A stretch of 64,000 nucleotides of DNA from Xanthomonas maliensis (GTDB lineage: Bacteria; Pseudomonadota; Gammaproteobacteria; Xanthomonadales; Xanthomonadaceae), in assembly GCF_009192945.1 (NCBI RefSeq), contig NZ_NSET01000021.1:124001-188000 (forward strand). Reading direction: 5' to 3'. The notes beneath the pieces were generated by a model, which was given only the letters and a program-made list of their open reading frames with translations, was not told the origin of the DNA and made no database searches. Both the position numbers and the translations under genes were made by a program. Position 1 is the first letter of the stretch, and each line of letters opens with the position of its first letter. Positions 1-8,964 of this stretch are shown one piece after another.

Positions 1-526
1 GGCTGCGGCCGCCGAAGGCGTGCTTGCCGCCGAAGCGGTGGCACGTGCGGGCAGCGACGATCTGGTCGCCACCGTCGGCCGACTGGCGCTGCGCCCGGGA
101 GCGACCAATGTGGTGCCCGGCTGGGTGGAGTTCTCGCTGGACGTGCGCGCGGCCAGCGCCGATGTCCGCGATGCTGCCGCCACGCAGATCCAGCAGCGCC
201 TGCAGGCCATTGCCGACGCCCGTGGCGTGGGTGTCGAAGTGCAGACCGTGCAGGCGCTGCCGGCCAGTCCCTGCGCACCGGCCCTGGTGGCACAGGTGGA
301 GGCCGCGGTGCGCGCGCAGGGACTGCCGGTACGTCGGCTGGTCTCCGGTGCCGGCCACGATGCGATGGTGATGTCCGCACTGTGCCCGACGGCGATGCTG
401 TTCGTGCGCTGCGCCGGTGGCATCAGCCACCATCCGGACGAACATGTCGACCCGGCCGATGCCGAGGTCGCGTTGGCGGTCATGCGCCACTTCATCGATC
501 ACCTGGGAGCGTCTCTTGTCACCTGA
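1..526 (+). CDS. Allantoate amidohydrolase (M20 family), 3' part
   Basis: C-terminal 174 residues of an M20-type amidohydrolase; the 5' end lies outside the window and the open frame runs in from base 2. The C-terminal metal-site motif GISHHPDE and the upstream GAGHDAM motif are typical of the allantoate amidohydrolase / N-carbamoyl amino acid hydrolase branch. Allantoate is the likely substrate because the next five genes make it from urate and use its product. It would hydrolyse allantoate to ureidoglycine, ammonia and CO2 in the cytoplasm. Its stop codon lies inside the start of the next gene, so translation is probably coupled. The family is clear from sequence; choosing allantoate over a carbamoyl amino acid is inference from context. 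Confidence 0.85.
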   Translation, partial: AAAAEGVLAAEAVARAGSDDLVATVGRLALRPGATNVVPGWVEFSLDVRAASADVRDAAATQIQQRLQAIADARGVGVEVQTVQALPASPCAPALVAQVEAAVRAQGLPVRRLVSGAGHDAMVMSALCPTAMLFVRCAGGISHHPDEHVDPADAEVALAVMRHFIDHLGASLVT

Positions 527-1772
527 TCTGCGGCATCTGCATACCTTTGGCGAACTCGATCCACCGCAACGGTTGCTGATGGGGCCGGGTCCTGTCAACG
601 CCCATCCGCGGGTGCTGCGCGCGATGGCGGCCGACCTGCTCGGCCAATTCGATCCGGAAATGACCGCCTACATGAACGAGGTGATGGCGTTGTACCGGCC
701 GCTCTTCGGCACCGAGAACCGCTGGACCTTTATGGTCGATGGCACCGCCCGCGCCGGCATCGAGGCGGCGCTGGTGTCGCTGGTGCGCCCGGGCGACCGC
801 GTGCTGGTGATCAACTTCGGCCGCTTCGGCCTGTTGCTCACCGAAATCCTGCAGCGCATCGGTGCAGAGGTGCAGAGCGTCGACGCGCCCTGGGGCGAGG
901 TGGTGCCGCAGGCGGCGATCGCCGATGCGATCGAACGGGTCGCGCCCAGCGTGGTCGCCACCGTGCATGGCGATACATCCACCACCATGGCGCAACCGCT
1001 CGATGGCCTGGGTGCGCTGTGTCGTGCAGCCGGCGCGCTGAGTTACGTCGATGCCACCGCCACCCTCGGCGGCATGGAGATCGCCAGCGACCGCTGGGAC
1101 GTGGACGTGGTCACCGGCGGCCTGCAGAAGTGCCTGGGTGGGCCATCCGGCTCGGCGCCGATCACGGTCTCCGCGCAGGCGGCCGAGGCGATCTTCGCGC
1201 GGCGCCATGTCGAGCGCGGTATCGCCCGTGCCGATATCGCCGATGGCAGCGGCCTGCGCATCGGCTCGAACTATTTCGATCTGGCGATGATCATGGATTA
1301 CTGGTCGGACAAGCGCCTGAATCACCATACCGAGGCCACCAGCATGTTGTACGCCGCCCGCGAGTGCGCGCGTGTCGCGTTGCAGGAAGGCCTGCCGACG
1401 CGTTTCGCCCGTCATGCCGCCGCCGGCCGCGCGGTGGTGGCCGGCGTGCGTGCACTGGGGCTGCAGGTCTTCGGCGACGATGCGCAACGCATGCACAACG
1501 TCACCGGCGTGGTGATCCCGGCCGGCATCGATGGCGAGGCCGTGCGGCGGCGCATGCGCGAGGATTTCGAGATCGAGATCGGCACCGCGTTCGGGCCGCT
1601 GCAGGGGCGCATCTGGCGCATCGGTGCGATGGGCTACAACGCGATGAAGCACAAGGTGCTGCTCACCCTGGCCGCACTGGAAGCGGTGCTGCGCGCCGAG
1701 GGCCACGTCTGCACCCCGGGGCTGGCCGTGGACGCCGCGCTGGCCGCCTGGCACATGGAGCCGGTGACATGA
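516..1772 (+). CDS. pucG: (S)-ureidoglycine--glyoxylate aminotransferase
   Basis: Class V PLP-dependent aminotransferase of the alanine/serine-glyoxylate type, 418 residues. Lys205 in the GGLQKCLGGPSG motif is the expected Schiff-base lysine, and LLMGPGPVNAHPRVL near the N-terminus is the usual family opening. I chose the TTG at 516 because GGGAG (505-509) sits six bases upstream and the known family N-terminus follows directly; the longer open frame from 417 lies inside the preceding gene. PucG transfers the amino group of ureidoglycine to glyoxylate, giving oxalurate and glycine. The stop overlaps the next start (ATGA). A generic alanine-glyoxylate aminotransferase is the alternative, but the operon favours PucG. 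Confidence 0.9.
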   Translation: MSPDLRHLHTFGELDPPQRLLMGPGPVNAHPRVLRAMAADLLGQFDPEMTAYMNEVMALYRPLFGTENRWTFMVDGTARAGIEAALVSLVRPGDRVLVINFGRFGLLLTEILQRIGAEVQSVDAPWGEVVPQAAIADAIERVAPSVVATVHGDTSTTMAQPLDGLGALCRAAGALSYVDATATLGGMEIASDRWDVDVVTGGLQKCLGGPSGSAPITVSAQAAEAIFARRHVERGIARADIADGSGLRIGSNYFDLAMIMDYWSDKRLNHHTEATSMLYAARECARVALQEGLPTRFARHAAAGRAVVAGVRALGLQVFGDDAQRMHNVTGVVIPAGIDGEAVRRRMREDFEIEIGTAFGPLQGRIWRIGAMGYNAMKHKVLLTLAALEAVLRAEGHVCTPGLAVDAALAAWHMEPVT

Positions 1773-2656
1773 GCGCGGCGCGCGACCTGGTCGGCTACGG
1801 CGCCACTCCACCGCCCGCGCAGTGGCCTGGCGGTGCGCGCATCGCCGTGCAGTTCGTCGTCAACTACGAAGAAGGCGCGGAAAACTGCGTGCTCAATGGC
1901 GATGCCGGCTCCGAAGCATTCCTGTCGGACATGGTCGGCGCGCAATCGCATCCGGCGCGCGCCATGGCGATGGAAAGCCTGTACGAATACGGCAGCCGTG
2001 CCGGCTTCTGGCGGCTGCACCGGCTGTTCAGCGCGCGCAGGGTGCCGGTGACGGTGTTCGCGGTGGCCAGCGCCCTGGCCCACAATCCGGAGGCGGTCGC
2101 CGCCATGCAAGCGGCCGAATGGGAGATCGCCAGCCATGGGCTGCGCTGGATCGACTACCAGACCATCGCCGAAGACGTCGAACGCGCACACATCGCCGAG
2201 GCGATCGCCCTCCACACCCGCATCACCGGCGCCCGGCCGCTGGGCTGGTATCAGGGCCGCAGCAGCCCCAACACCGCGCGGCTGATCGCCGAGGACGGCG
2301 GCTTTCTCTACGACGCCGACAGCTATGCCGACGACCTGCCCTACTACGACCGTCGCCATGGTCGCGCGCAGCTGATCGTGCCTTACACCCTGGACGCCAA
2401 CGACATGAAGTTCGTCGCCTACAACGGATTCGCCGACGGCGAGTCGTTCTTCCGCTACCTGCGCGATGGCTTCGAACAATTGCGCAGTGAGGGTGGGCGC
2501 ATGTTCTCGGTCGGCCTGCATGGCCGCATCGCCGGCAGGCCGGCACGCGCGGCGGCGCTGGCGCGTTTCATCGACCACGTGCTCGCCAGCGGCGATGCGT
2601 GGGTCGCGCGTCGCATCGATATCGCCCGCCATTGGCTGCAGGTGCACCCACCATGA
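1769..2656 (+). CDS. puuE: Allantoinase PuuE (polysaccharide deacetylase-like)
   Basis: 295-residue protein of the NodB/polysaccharide deacetylase superfamily in its PuuE subclass. The motifs VNYEEGAENC, FAVASALAHNP, ASHGLRWIDY and GWYQGRSSPNT are characteristic of this allantoinase, which is unrelated to the amidohydrolase AllB. It opens the allantoin ring to give allantoate. It starts at the ATG that overlaps the pucG stop and ends in an ATGA overlap with uraD, so it is an internal cistron of a translationally coupled operon. Length and motif order fit the family with no truncation. Confidence is high because the neighbours supply the preceding and following steps. Confidence 0.92.
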   Translation: MSAARDLVGYGATPPPAQWPGGARIAVQFVVNYEEGAENCVLNGDAGSEAFLSDMVGAQSHPARAMAMESLYEYGSRAGFWRLHRLFSARRVPVTVFAVASALAHNPEAVAAMQAAEWEIASHGLRWIDYQTIAEDVERAHIAEAIALHTRITGARPLGWYQGRSSPNTARLIAEDGGFLYDADSYADDLPYYDRRHGRAQLIVPYTLDANDMKFVAYNGFADGESFFRYLRDGFEQLRSEGGRMFSVGLHGRIAGRPARAAALARFIDHVLASGDAWVARRIDIARHWLQVHPP

Positions 2657-3144
2657 GCCTGGTCGAGCACAACAGCCTGGAGGCCGCCGCGTTCGTGGCG
2701 CGCTACCGCGCGCTGTTCGAGCATTCGCCATGGGTGGTCGAGCGCGCCGTGGAACGACGTCCGTTCGACGACGTGTATCGCGGCTTGATGCAGGTGGTGT
2801 GGGAGGCGTCGTTGGACGATCAGCTCGCGCTGATCCGCGCCCACCCGGAACTGGCCGGCAAGGCGATGGTCGATCGCACGCTCACGGCCGCATCGGCGGC
2901 CGAGCAGGCGGCGGCCGGCCTGGATCGCTTGAGCGAGGACGAGTTCGCGCGTTTCCACGCACTGAACCATGCCTATCGCGAGCGTTTTGGGTTTCCGTTC
3001 GTGATCTGCGTGCGGCTGCACGACAAAGCGGCCATCCTGGAAGCATTGGAACGTCGGTTGCAATCCTCACCCGATACCGAGATCGCCACCGCCATCGCCG
3101 AGATCGGCAAGATCGTGCACCTGCGCCTGGAGGCATTGCCATGA
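2653..3144 (+). CDS. uraD: OHCU decarboxylase
   Basis: 163-residue 2-oxo-4-hydroxy-4-carboxy-5-ureidoimidazoline (OHCU) decarboxylase. The FEHSPWVVERA opening, the IRAHPELAGK segment around the family's catalytic histidine, and the FGFPFVICVR block are the standard landmarks. It decarboxylates OHCU stereospecifically to S-allantoin. The start is the ATG within the puuE stop and the end overlaps the start of hpyO. UraD and UraH normally occur together; here hpyO sits between them, so the oxidase and both follow-up enzymes are made from adjacent cistrons. Confidence 0.95.
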   Translation: MSLVEHNSLEAAAFVARYRALFEHSPWVVERAVERRPFDDVYRGLMQVVWEASLDDQLALIRAHPELAGKAMVDRTLTAASAAEQAAAGLDRLSEDEFARFHALNHAYRERFGFPFVICVRLHDKAAILEALERRLQSSPDTEIATAIAEIGKIVHLRLEALP

Positions 3145-4562
3145 GCCTGGCCCAACTCGAACGCGAACTCGCACGCGAACTGCAGCAATTGGCTCACGGG
3201 GGCGAAGCCTGGGTGCAGGCACGCGTGCACCCGGCCGGGCATGTCTACGACGCGGTGATCGTCGGCGCCGGCCAGAGCGGCCTGGGCGCAGCTTTCGCAC
3301 TGCAGCGCGAGCGCGTGTACAACCTGCTGGTCATCGATGAGAACCCGCCGGGGCTAGAAGGCCCATGGGTGACCTACGCGCGCATGCAGACCTTGCGGAC
3401 GCCCAAGCACATCACCTCGATCGATCTCGGCATACCGGCGCTGACCTTTCGCGCCTGGTGGGAAGCGCAGCACGGCACCGCCAGCTGGGACGCGCTGGAC
3501 AAGATCCCGCGCGGCAGCTGGATGGACTATCTGCGCTGGTACCGCACGGTGCTGCGGCTACCGGTCCGCAATCACACGCGCTTGGCGCGGGTCGAGCCCA
3601 ACGTGGCGCCTGGCATCCACCGGCTGCACTTGGCAATGGGCGCGCCGCTGCTCGCGCGCAAGCTGATCCTGGCCACCGGCATCCAGGGCGGCGGCCAATG
3701 GCAGGTTCCGGCGGAGATCGTGCAGGCGCTGCCGGCGCAGCGCTATGCGCACACCTCCAGCCACATCGATTACGCCGCGCTGGCGGGCCGGCGAATCGGC
3801 ATCCTCGGCGGCGGCGCCTCGGCGTTCGACAACGCCTGCCATGCGCTGGAGCAAGGCGCCGCCTGTGCAGAGGTGTTCGTCCGCCGCAGCGAACTGCCGC
3901 GTATCAATCCGTTCCGTCACATGGAGCAGGCCGGCATCATTCCGCGCTTCCTGGCGCTGCCGGATGCGGACAAGTACCGGATGATGGCCAGCTTCTTTGC
4001 GCACAACCAGCCGCCGACCAACGACACCTTCCAGCGCGCCTGTGCGCAGCCGGGATTCTCGCTGCATCTGGGCGCGCCCTGGCTGTCGCTGGTCGAGCGC
4101 GACGACGCGGTGGTGGTGCGCACCCCGCAGGGCGAACACCACTTCGATTTCCTGGCCATCGCCACCGGCCTGGTCACCGATCCGCAGCTGCGTCCGGAGC
4201 TGGCCGCGTTGTCCGGGCGCATCGCCTGCTGGGCCGACCGCTATCGACCACCGGCTGGCCAGGCCAACGCGATGCTCGACGCCCATCCCTACCTCGGCCC
4301 GGGCTTCGAGCTGCTGCCGCGTAGCGACGACGACGCTGCCGCACTGCATGGCCTGTTCGCCTTCAACTATTCGGCGCTGATCAACCATGGTCCATCGGCC
4401 GCTGCATTGTCTGGCCTGAAGGTCGCGCTGCCGCGGTTGGCGCGCGCAGTGGCCGACCAGTTGTTCGTCGACGACCGCCAGAGCATCGTCGAGCGCTATC
4501 TGGCCTACGACCAGGCCGAGTTCGTCGGCCAATGGCCGCAGCCGACCCAGGCGGTGGCATGA
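3141..4562 (+). CDS. hpyO: FAD-dependent urate hydroxylase, HpyO type
   Basis: 473-residue flavoprotein monooxygenase-like enzyme. The N-terminal dinucleotide fold has GAGQSG (about residues 42-47) and a second Rossmann motif, GILGGGASAFDNA, lies near residue 215. HpyO was described from Xanthomonas campestris as a non-homologous equivalent of the urate hydroxylase HpxO; family knowledge and the position between uraD and uraH support this call. It would use NAD(P)H and O2 to convert urate to 5-hydroxyisourate. No urate oxidase of the uricase or PuuD type occurs in the window, so this gene fills the missing first step. It starts in an ATGA overlap with uraD and ends the same way with uraH. Without the context it would be only an FAD/NAD(P)-binding oxidoreductase. 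Confidence 0.85.
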   Translation: MSLAQLERELARELQQLAHGGEAWVQARVHPAGHVYDAVIVGAGQSGLGAAFALQRERVYNLLVIDENPPGLEGPWVTYARMQTLRTPKHITSIDLGIPALTFRAWWEAQHGTASWDALDKIPRGSWMDYLRWYRTVLRLPVRNHTRLARVEPNVAPGIHRLHLAMGAPLLARKLILATGIQGGGQWQVPAEIVQALPAQRYAHTSSHIDYAALAGRRIGILGGGASAFDNACHALEQGAACAEVFVRRSELPRINPFRHMEQAGIIPRFLALPDADKYRMMASFFAHNQPPTNDTFQRACAQPGFSLHLGAPWLSLVERDDAVVVRTPQGEHHFDFLAIATGLVTDPQLRPELAALSGRIACWADRYRPPAGQANAMLDAHPYLGPGFELLPRSDDDAAALHGLFAFNYSALINHGPSAAALSGLKVALPRLARAVADQLFVDDRQSIVERYLAYDQAEFVGQWPQPTQAVA

Positions 4563-4891
4563 GCACACTATCCACTCACGTGCTGGATACCGCCCGCGGC
4601 CGCCCCGCGGCCGGCATCGTGCTGCGGCTGTTTGCCGGAGACCAGCTGGCGTTCGACGGGATCACCGATGCCGGCGGGCGCTGCCCGGCCCTGGCGGCGT
4701 TGGCGCTGCCGCCGGGCCGGTATCGCCTGGAGTTCGAGGTTGCCGGATATTGGCGCGCTGCCGGCGTACCGCTGGCCGAGCCTCCCTTCCTCGACCTGAT
4801 TCCGATCGCCTTCGGCATCGCTGAGCCGGGCCATTACCACGTGCCGTTGCTGCTTTCGCCCTATGGCTATTCCACCTATCGCGGCAGCTGA
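4559..4891 (+). CDS. uraH: 5-hydroxyisourate hydrolase (transthyretin-like)
   Basis: 110-residue transthyretin-fold hydrolase. STHVLD at the N-terminus carries the conserved histidine (His7), and the protein ends in the diagnostic YRGS tetrapeptide that distinguishes HIU hydrolases from transthyretins. There is no signal peptide, so it acts in the cytoplasm. It hydrolyses 5-hydroxyisourate, the HpyO product, to OHCU for UraD. It is the last gene of the purine operon. The next gene starts about 100 bases downstream and is unrelated. Confidence 0.95.
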   Translation: MSTLSTHVLDTARGRPAAGIVLRLFAGDQLAFDGITDAGGRCPALAALALPPGRYRLEFEVAGYWRAAGVPLAEPPFLDLIPIAFGIAEPGHYHVPLLLSPYGYSTYRGS

Positions 4892-4991
4892 GCGCAGCAT
4901 CGGCGTCGACGGACCACGGCGCACACACCGGCTGTCACCGGCGGCCGGTACAATGGCGCGCTCCGGCAAGCGGCCGGGCCCCGGAATCGAC

Positions 4992-5465
4992 ATGATCCAC
5001 AACGATGTACTGCGCAGCATTCGCTACATGCTCGATCTGAGCGAGGACCGGGTGGTGGACATCGCCCGGCAGGCCGATCCTGACTACGCCGTCGAGCGGC
5101 CGCAGGTGCAGGCCTGGCTCAAGAAGGAGGACGAGCCTGGTTTCGAAGCCTGCCCGGACGCGATGCTGGCGCGCTTCCTCGATGGCCTGGTGCTGCGCTT
5201 CCGCGGCCGCGACGAGAGCCAGCCGCCGCGCCCGATCGAGACGCGGGTGAACAACAACCTGGTGCTGAAGAAGCTGCGCGTGGCCTTCGAACTGAAGGAC
5301 CTGGACATGCATGCCATCTTCGCCGGCGCCGGCTTCCCGCTGTCCAAGCCGGAGTTGTCGGCGTTGTTCCGTCAGCCTGGTCACAAGAATTTCCGGCCCT
5401 GCGGCGACCAGTTGCTGCGCGCCTTCCTCAAGGGCCTGACCGCGCGCATGCGCGAAGCCGGCTGA
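4992..5465 (+). CDS. DUF1456 / YehS family protein
   Basis: 157-residue protein with two tandem helical repeats of the DUF1456 (YehS) type, the first opening with MIHNDVLRSIRYMLDL and the second with NNLVLKKLRVAFELKD. The family is widespread in gammaproteobacteria, with no established biochemical role. I chose the ATG at 4992 because homology starts there; the open frame extends to 4863 but overlaps uraH and has no ribosome binding site. No signal peptide or membrane segment is visible. It appears to be a separate unit from the purine operon. Confidence 0.85.
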   Translation: MIHNDVLRSIRYMLDLSEDRVVDIARQADPDYAVERPQVQAWLKKEDEPGFEACPDAMLARFLDGLVLRFRGRDESQPPRPIETRVNNNLVLKKLRVAFELKDLDMHAIFAGAGFPLSKPELSALFRQPGHKNFRPCGDQLLRAFLKGLTARMREAG

Positions 5466-5589
5466 GCCACGCCGCGCCAGCGACGTTGGGCGCGGCGGCA
5501 TACCGCCGCAACGGCCAGCCGCCGCAGTGGCGCTGATGCGCAGGGGCGGCGTCGCGCCGGTCCGGTGCGGCCCGTTATCCTTGCCGCGC

Positions 5590-8091
5590 ATGAATGCTCC
5601 CGCCTTTCCGATCTCGCCGCTGCTGCCGCAGCTGTGCGCCAGTCTCGTCCGCCACCCGCGCCTGGTGCTGGAAGCACCGCCCGGCGCCGGCAAAACCACC
5701 CAGGTACCGCTGGCCCTGCTGGATGCACCCTGGCTGGACGGGCGCCGCATCGTGATGCTGGAGCCACGCCGGGTCGCCGCGCGCAGCGCCGCGCAGTTCA
5801 TGGCGCGCCAGCTCAACGAGCCAGTCGGCGAGACGGTCGGCTATCGCATCCGCTTCGATAACAAGACCTCGGCGCGCACCCGGATCGAAGTCGTCACCGA
5901 AGGCATCCTGACCCGCATGCTGCAGGACGATCCGATGCTGGAGGGGGTCGGCGCGCTGCTGTTCGACGAATTCCACGAACGCCATCTGGCCGGCGACCTC
6001 GGGCTGGCGCTGGCGCTGGATGTGCAGGCACAGGTGCGCGACGACCTGCGTATCGTGGTGATGTCGGCCACGCTCGACGGCGAGCGCCTGGCCGAGTTTT
6101 TGGAGGCTCCACGGCTGAGCAGCGCCGGACGCAGCTTCCCGGTGGAGATCGCGCATTTCCCCGCACGGCGCGACGAGGCGCTGGAAGCGCAAACGCGGCG
6201 TGCGGTCGAACATGCGCTCACCACCCATCCCGGCGATGTCCTGGTGTTCCTGCCCGGTCAACGCGAAATCGCGCGCGTGCTTGGCGTACTGCAGAGCGCG
6301 CTGGACCCGGCGCTGCAGGTGCTGCCGCTGCACGGCGAGTTGTCGGTGGAAGCACAAGGCCAGGTGCTGCAGCCCGATCCGCAGGGTCGCCGACGCGTGG
6401 TGTTGGCGACCAATGTCGCCGAATCCTCGGTGACCTTGCCCGGCGTGCGAGTGGTGATCGACAGCGGCCAGGCGCGCGAGCCGCAGTACGACCCGAACAG
6501 CGGGTTTTCGCGACTGGACGTGGTCACCATTTCGCAAGCCTCGGCCGACCAGCGCGCCGGCCGTGCCGGCCGCGTCGCCAGCGGCTGGGCCTACCGCTTG
6601 TGGCCGCAATCGCAGCGGCTGGAGCCGCAGCGGCGCGCCGAGATCGGCCAGGTCGAACTGGCCGGACTGGCACTGGAGCTGGCGGCCTGGGGCAGCACGG
6701 CGCTACGTTTCGTCGATCCGCCACCGGCCGGCGCGATGGCCGCTGCCGGCGAACTGCTGCAGCGGCTGGGTGCCCTCAGCGCGGCCGGTGGAATCAGCGC
6801 GCTGGGGCGACGCATGCTGGCGCTGGGCACCCATCCCCGCTTGGCGGCGATGCTGGCGCAAGCCGGCGCGCCAGCACGGCTGGCGCTGGCCTGCGACCTG
6901 GCGGCGCTGCTGGAAGCCCGCGACCCGCTGCGGCAGGGCGGCGATGCGCTGGCGGCGCGCTGGCGTGCGCTGGCCGGCTTCCGCCACGGGCGCAGCGGTG
7001 CCGAGGCCAGCCGCAGCGCACTGGCGGCGATCGACAGTGCGGCCAAGCAATGGCGGCGCCGGCTGCGCTGCGACCTGGCGCCACCGAACAGCGTGGAGGC
7101 ACATGCGCTCGGCGATCTGCTGGCGCATGCCTTCCCCGATCGGATCGCCGCACGCCATCCCGGCGATCCGCTGCGTTACCTGCTGGCCAATGGCCGCAGC
7201 GCGCGCCTGTTCGAGCACAGCGACCTGCGCGGCGAGCCCTGGCTGGTGATCAGCGAGCTCCGCCACGAGGCCAAGGACGCGCTGTTGCTGCGGGGTGCGC
7301 CGGTGGATGAGGCCTACCTGCGACAGACCTTCCCCGACCGCTTCGTGCAACAGGACGTGGTGCTGTGGGATGCCGACAAACGTGCGCTGGTGGCGCGCCG
7401 GCAATCCAGCTTCGACCGCATCGTGCTCGACAGCCGCCCGGCCGGGCGGGTCGATCCCGCGCAGGCGGCAGGCGCGCTCACCGAGGCGGTGCGCCAGCTC
7501 GGCCTGGACGCGCTGCCCTGGACCGAAGGGCTACGCCAATGGCGCGCGCGGGTGCAGTCGCTCCGTACCTGGATGCCCGAGCTGGCGCTGCCGGACCTGT
7601 CCGACGATGCCCTGCTGGCCACGCTCGACGACTGGCTGCGCCCCGCCTTCGTCGGCAAGACCCGGCTGGACGCGTTGGACGAAGCCAGCCTGGGCGATGC
7701 GCTCAAGGCGGCGCTGCCGTGGGAGCGGCGCCAGGCCATCGATCGCCACGCGCCAGCGCGGATCGGCGTGCCCTCGGGCATGGAGCGGCCGATCAGCTAT
7801 GCGCTCGACCACCTCGGTCAGCCGCTGTCGCCGGTGCTGGCGGTCAAGCTGCAGGAACTGTTCGGGTTGGCCGACAGTCCCCGGGTGGCCGACGGCCACA
7901 TTGCGCTCACCTTGCACCTGCTCTCGCCCGGTGGCCGTCCGCTGCAGGTCACCCAGGATCTGAAGAGCTTCTGGGCCAACACCTATCCCGACGTGAAGAA
8001 AGAAATGAAGGGCCGCTATCCGAAGCATCCGTGGCCCGACGATCCCTGGACCGCCACTGCCACCCACCGCGCCAAGCCGCGTGGCACCTGA
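5590..8091 (+). CDS. hrpB: ATP-dependent helicase HrpB
   Basis: 833-residue DEAH-type helicase. Walker A is PPGAGKTT (about residues 30-37), the motif II box is DEFH at 126-129, and motif III is SATLDGERLAEFL. The RAGRAGRVASGWAYRLW block is motif VI. The C-terminal HrpB extension is complete and ends with the KKEMKGRYPKHPWPDDP block that is almost universal in HrpB. It starts at the ATG at 5590, where the homology begins. HrpB is a putative RNA-dependent ATPase of uncertain substrate; it is distinct from the Xanthomonas type III secretion regulator that has the same name. Confidence 0.95.
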   Translation: MNAPAFPISPLLPQLCASLVRHPRLVLEAPPGAGKTTQVPLALLDAPWLDGRRIVMLEPRRVAARSAAQFMARQLNEPVGETVGYRIRFDNKTSARTRIEVVTEGILTRMLQDDPMLEGVGALLFDEFHERHLAGDLGLALALDVQAQVRDDLRIVVMSATLDGERLAEFLEAPRLSSAGRSFPVEIAHFPARRDEALEAQTRRAVEHALTTHPGDVLVFLPGQREIARVLGVLQSALDPALQVLPLHGELSVEAQGQVLQPDPQGRRRVVLATNVAESSVTLPGVRVVIDSGQAREPQYDPNSGFSRLDVVTISQASADQRAGRAGRVASGWAYRLWPQSQRLEPQRRAEIGQVELAGLALELAAWGSTALRFVDPPPAGAMAAAGELLQRLGALSAAGGISALGRRMLALGTHPRLAAMLAQAGAPARLALACDLAALLEARDPLRQGGDALAARWRALAGFRHGRSGAEASRSALAAIDSAAKQWRRRLRCDLAPPNSVEAHALGDLLAHAFPDRIAARHPGDPLRYLLANGRSARLFEHSDLRGEPWLVISELRHEAKDALLLRGAPVDEAYLRQTFPDRFVQQDVVLWDADKRALVARRQSSFDRIVLDSRPAGRVDPAQAAGALTEAVRQLGLDALPWTEGLRQWRARVQSLRTWMPELALPDLSDDALLATLDDWLRPAFVGKTRLDALDEASLGDALKAALPWERRQAIDRHAPARIGVPSGMERPISYALDHLGQPLSPVLAVKLQELFGLADSPRVADGHIALTLHLLSPGGRPLQVTQDLKSFWANTYPDVKKEMKGRYPKHPWPDDPWTATATHRAKPRGT

Positions 8092-8204
8092 GCTCGCACG
8101 CGTGGTTTTCCGAACGGCAGCCAAATCGCCGGGCCTGTGCTGACACCCTTTATACGTCCGACCCCACAGACTGCGGCCACGATACTCAGAAAGGAGCCGC
8201 CCCC

Positions 8205-8636
8205 ATGAGCAAGCTGACTGTGATCACCGAACGCGCGCTGGAACGCGCCCTGGAACTGGCAGGCACGGCGGGCGACCACCTGCGCCATGCCGCCTCGAAC
8301 GCCGGCGACCAGGCCCGTCATGCGGGTAATAGCCTGCGCCACCTTGGCCCGGGCGCCAGCGACTGGCTCAAGACCGGCGCTGCCCTCGGTGCGGTGCGGA
8401 CCGGCAGCAAGGCGGCGACCCGCCTGGTCAAGCGCAATCCTGCGGTGACGGTTGCCGCCGCGGTCGCTGGCCTGGGCCTGATCGGCTATGCCGTCTATCG
8501 CAAGCGCAAGCGCGACCAGGACGTGATCGGCGGCAATGTGCATCGTCTGGACCGCGACAGCGCTGGCAACGCCAACGCCCGCCGGGCCGCGTTTCAGCGC
8601 CGCAATGCGGTGACGCCGAGCGACGGCATCGAGTAA
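8205..8636 (+). CDS. Small single-pass membrane protein of unknown function
   Basis: 143-residue protein I do not recognise. Residues 1-55 are rich in Ala, His and Arg with amphipathic spacing. One hydrophobic segment lies at about 80-98 and is followed at once by a strongly basic stop-transfer run (YRKRKRD), predicting one transmembrane helix with the basic tail in the cytoplasm. A clear AAGGAG precedes the ATG. A strong terminator hairpin follows 34 bases after the stop, so this looks like a monocistronic gene. The layout resembles small stress-type membrane proteins such as the YqjD/ElaB group, but there is no close motif match. Confidence 0.7.
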   Translation: MSKLTVITERALERALELAGTAGDHLRHAASNAGDQARHAGNSLRHLGPGASDWLKTGAALGAVRTGSKAATRLVKRNPAVTVAAAVAGLGLIGYAVYRKRKRDQDVIGGNVHRLDRDSAGNANARRAAFQRRNAVTPSDGIE

Positions 8637-8669
8637 GTCGCTCGCTCCGAAAGCTGTCACTGCATCAGG

Positions 8670-8697
8670 CAACGCCACGGCTCGCGCCGTGGCGTTG
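8670..8697 (+). terminator. Hairpin terminator after the small membrane protein gene
   Basis: Perfect 12-bp stem (8670-8681 with 8686-8697) and a four-base loop, 34 bases past the stop codon. It is followed on the plus strand by only a short T-containing stretch (tcgttt). It is probably an intrinsic terminator, and could also stop leftward transcripts. Confidence 0.7.
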
Positions 8698-8964
8698 TCG
8701 TTTCCGGCCTCGCTCGGCGGCGTGGCCTCAGCGCTGCAACCGCGCAGGCCGGGCAGCAGCCCTTCGCGCTTGTGACCTGCCGATCGCATGCGATCACCAG
8801 CGCTCGCAGATCACAGCACGCGACAGGATTGCCTCCCTGCACGCCACCAAAAATGCATCCTGCAAGCCACGCACCCCACGTCTGCGGCGCGCCCATCACA
8901 TCACTGGCTCGATCGAGGCCTGCGCTGCTGCGCTGACGGCGAGCAACCGTTCCGCATGCAGAGG
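8698..8964. other. Non-coding gap before rluE
   Basis: Between the terminator hairpin and the end of rluE there is no open frame with a credible ribosome binding site and family-like protein, and no repeat or RNA gene was recognised. The short open frame at 8788-9114 runs antisense into rluE and is compositionally a shadow. Confidence 0.6.

Noticed and set aside
519-1811. 430-codon open frame on the minus strand
   Set aside because: Antisense to pucG; Arg/His/Ala-biased and not family-like.
5590-8091. HrpB as the type III secretion regulator
   Set aside because: The protein is a DEAH helicase; the regulator of the same name is AraC-type.
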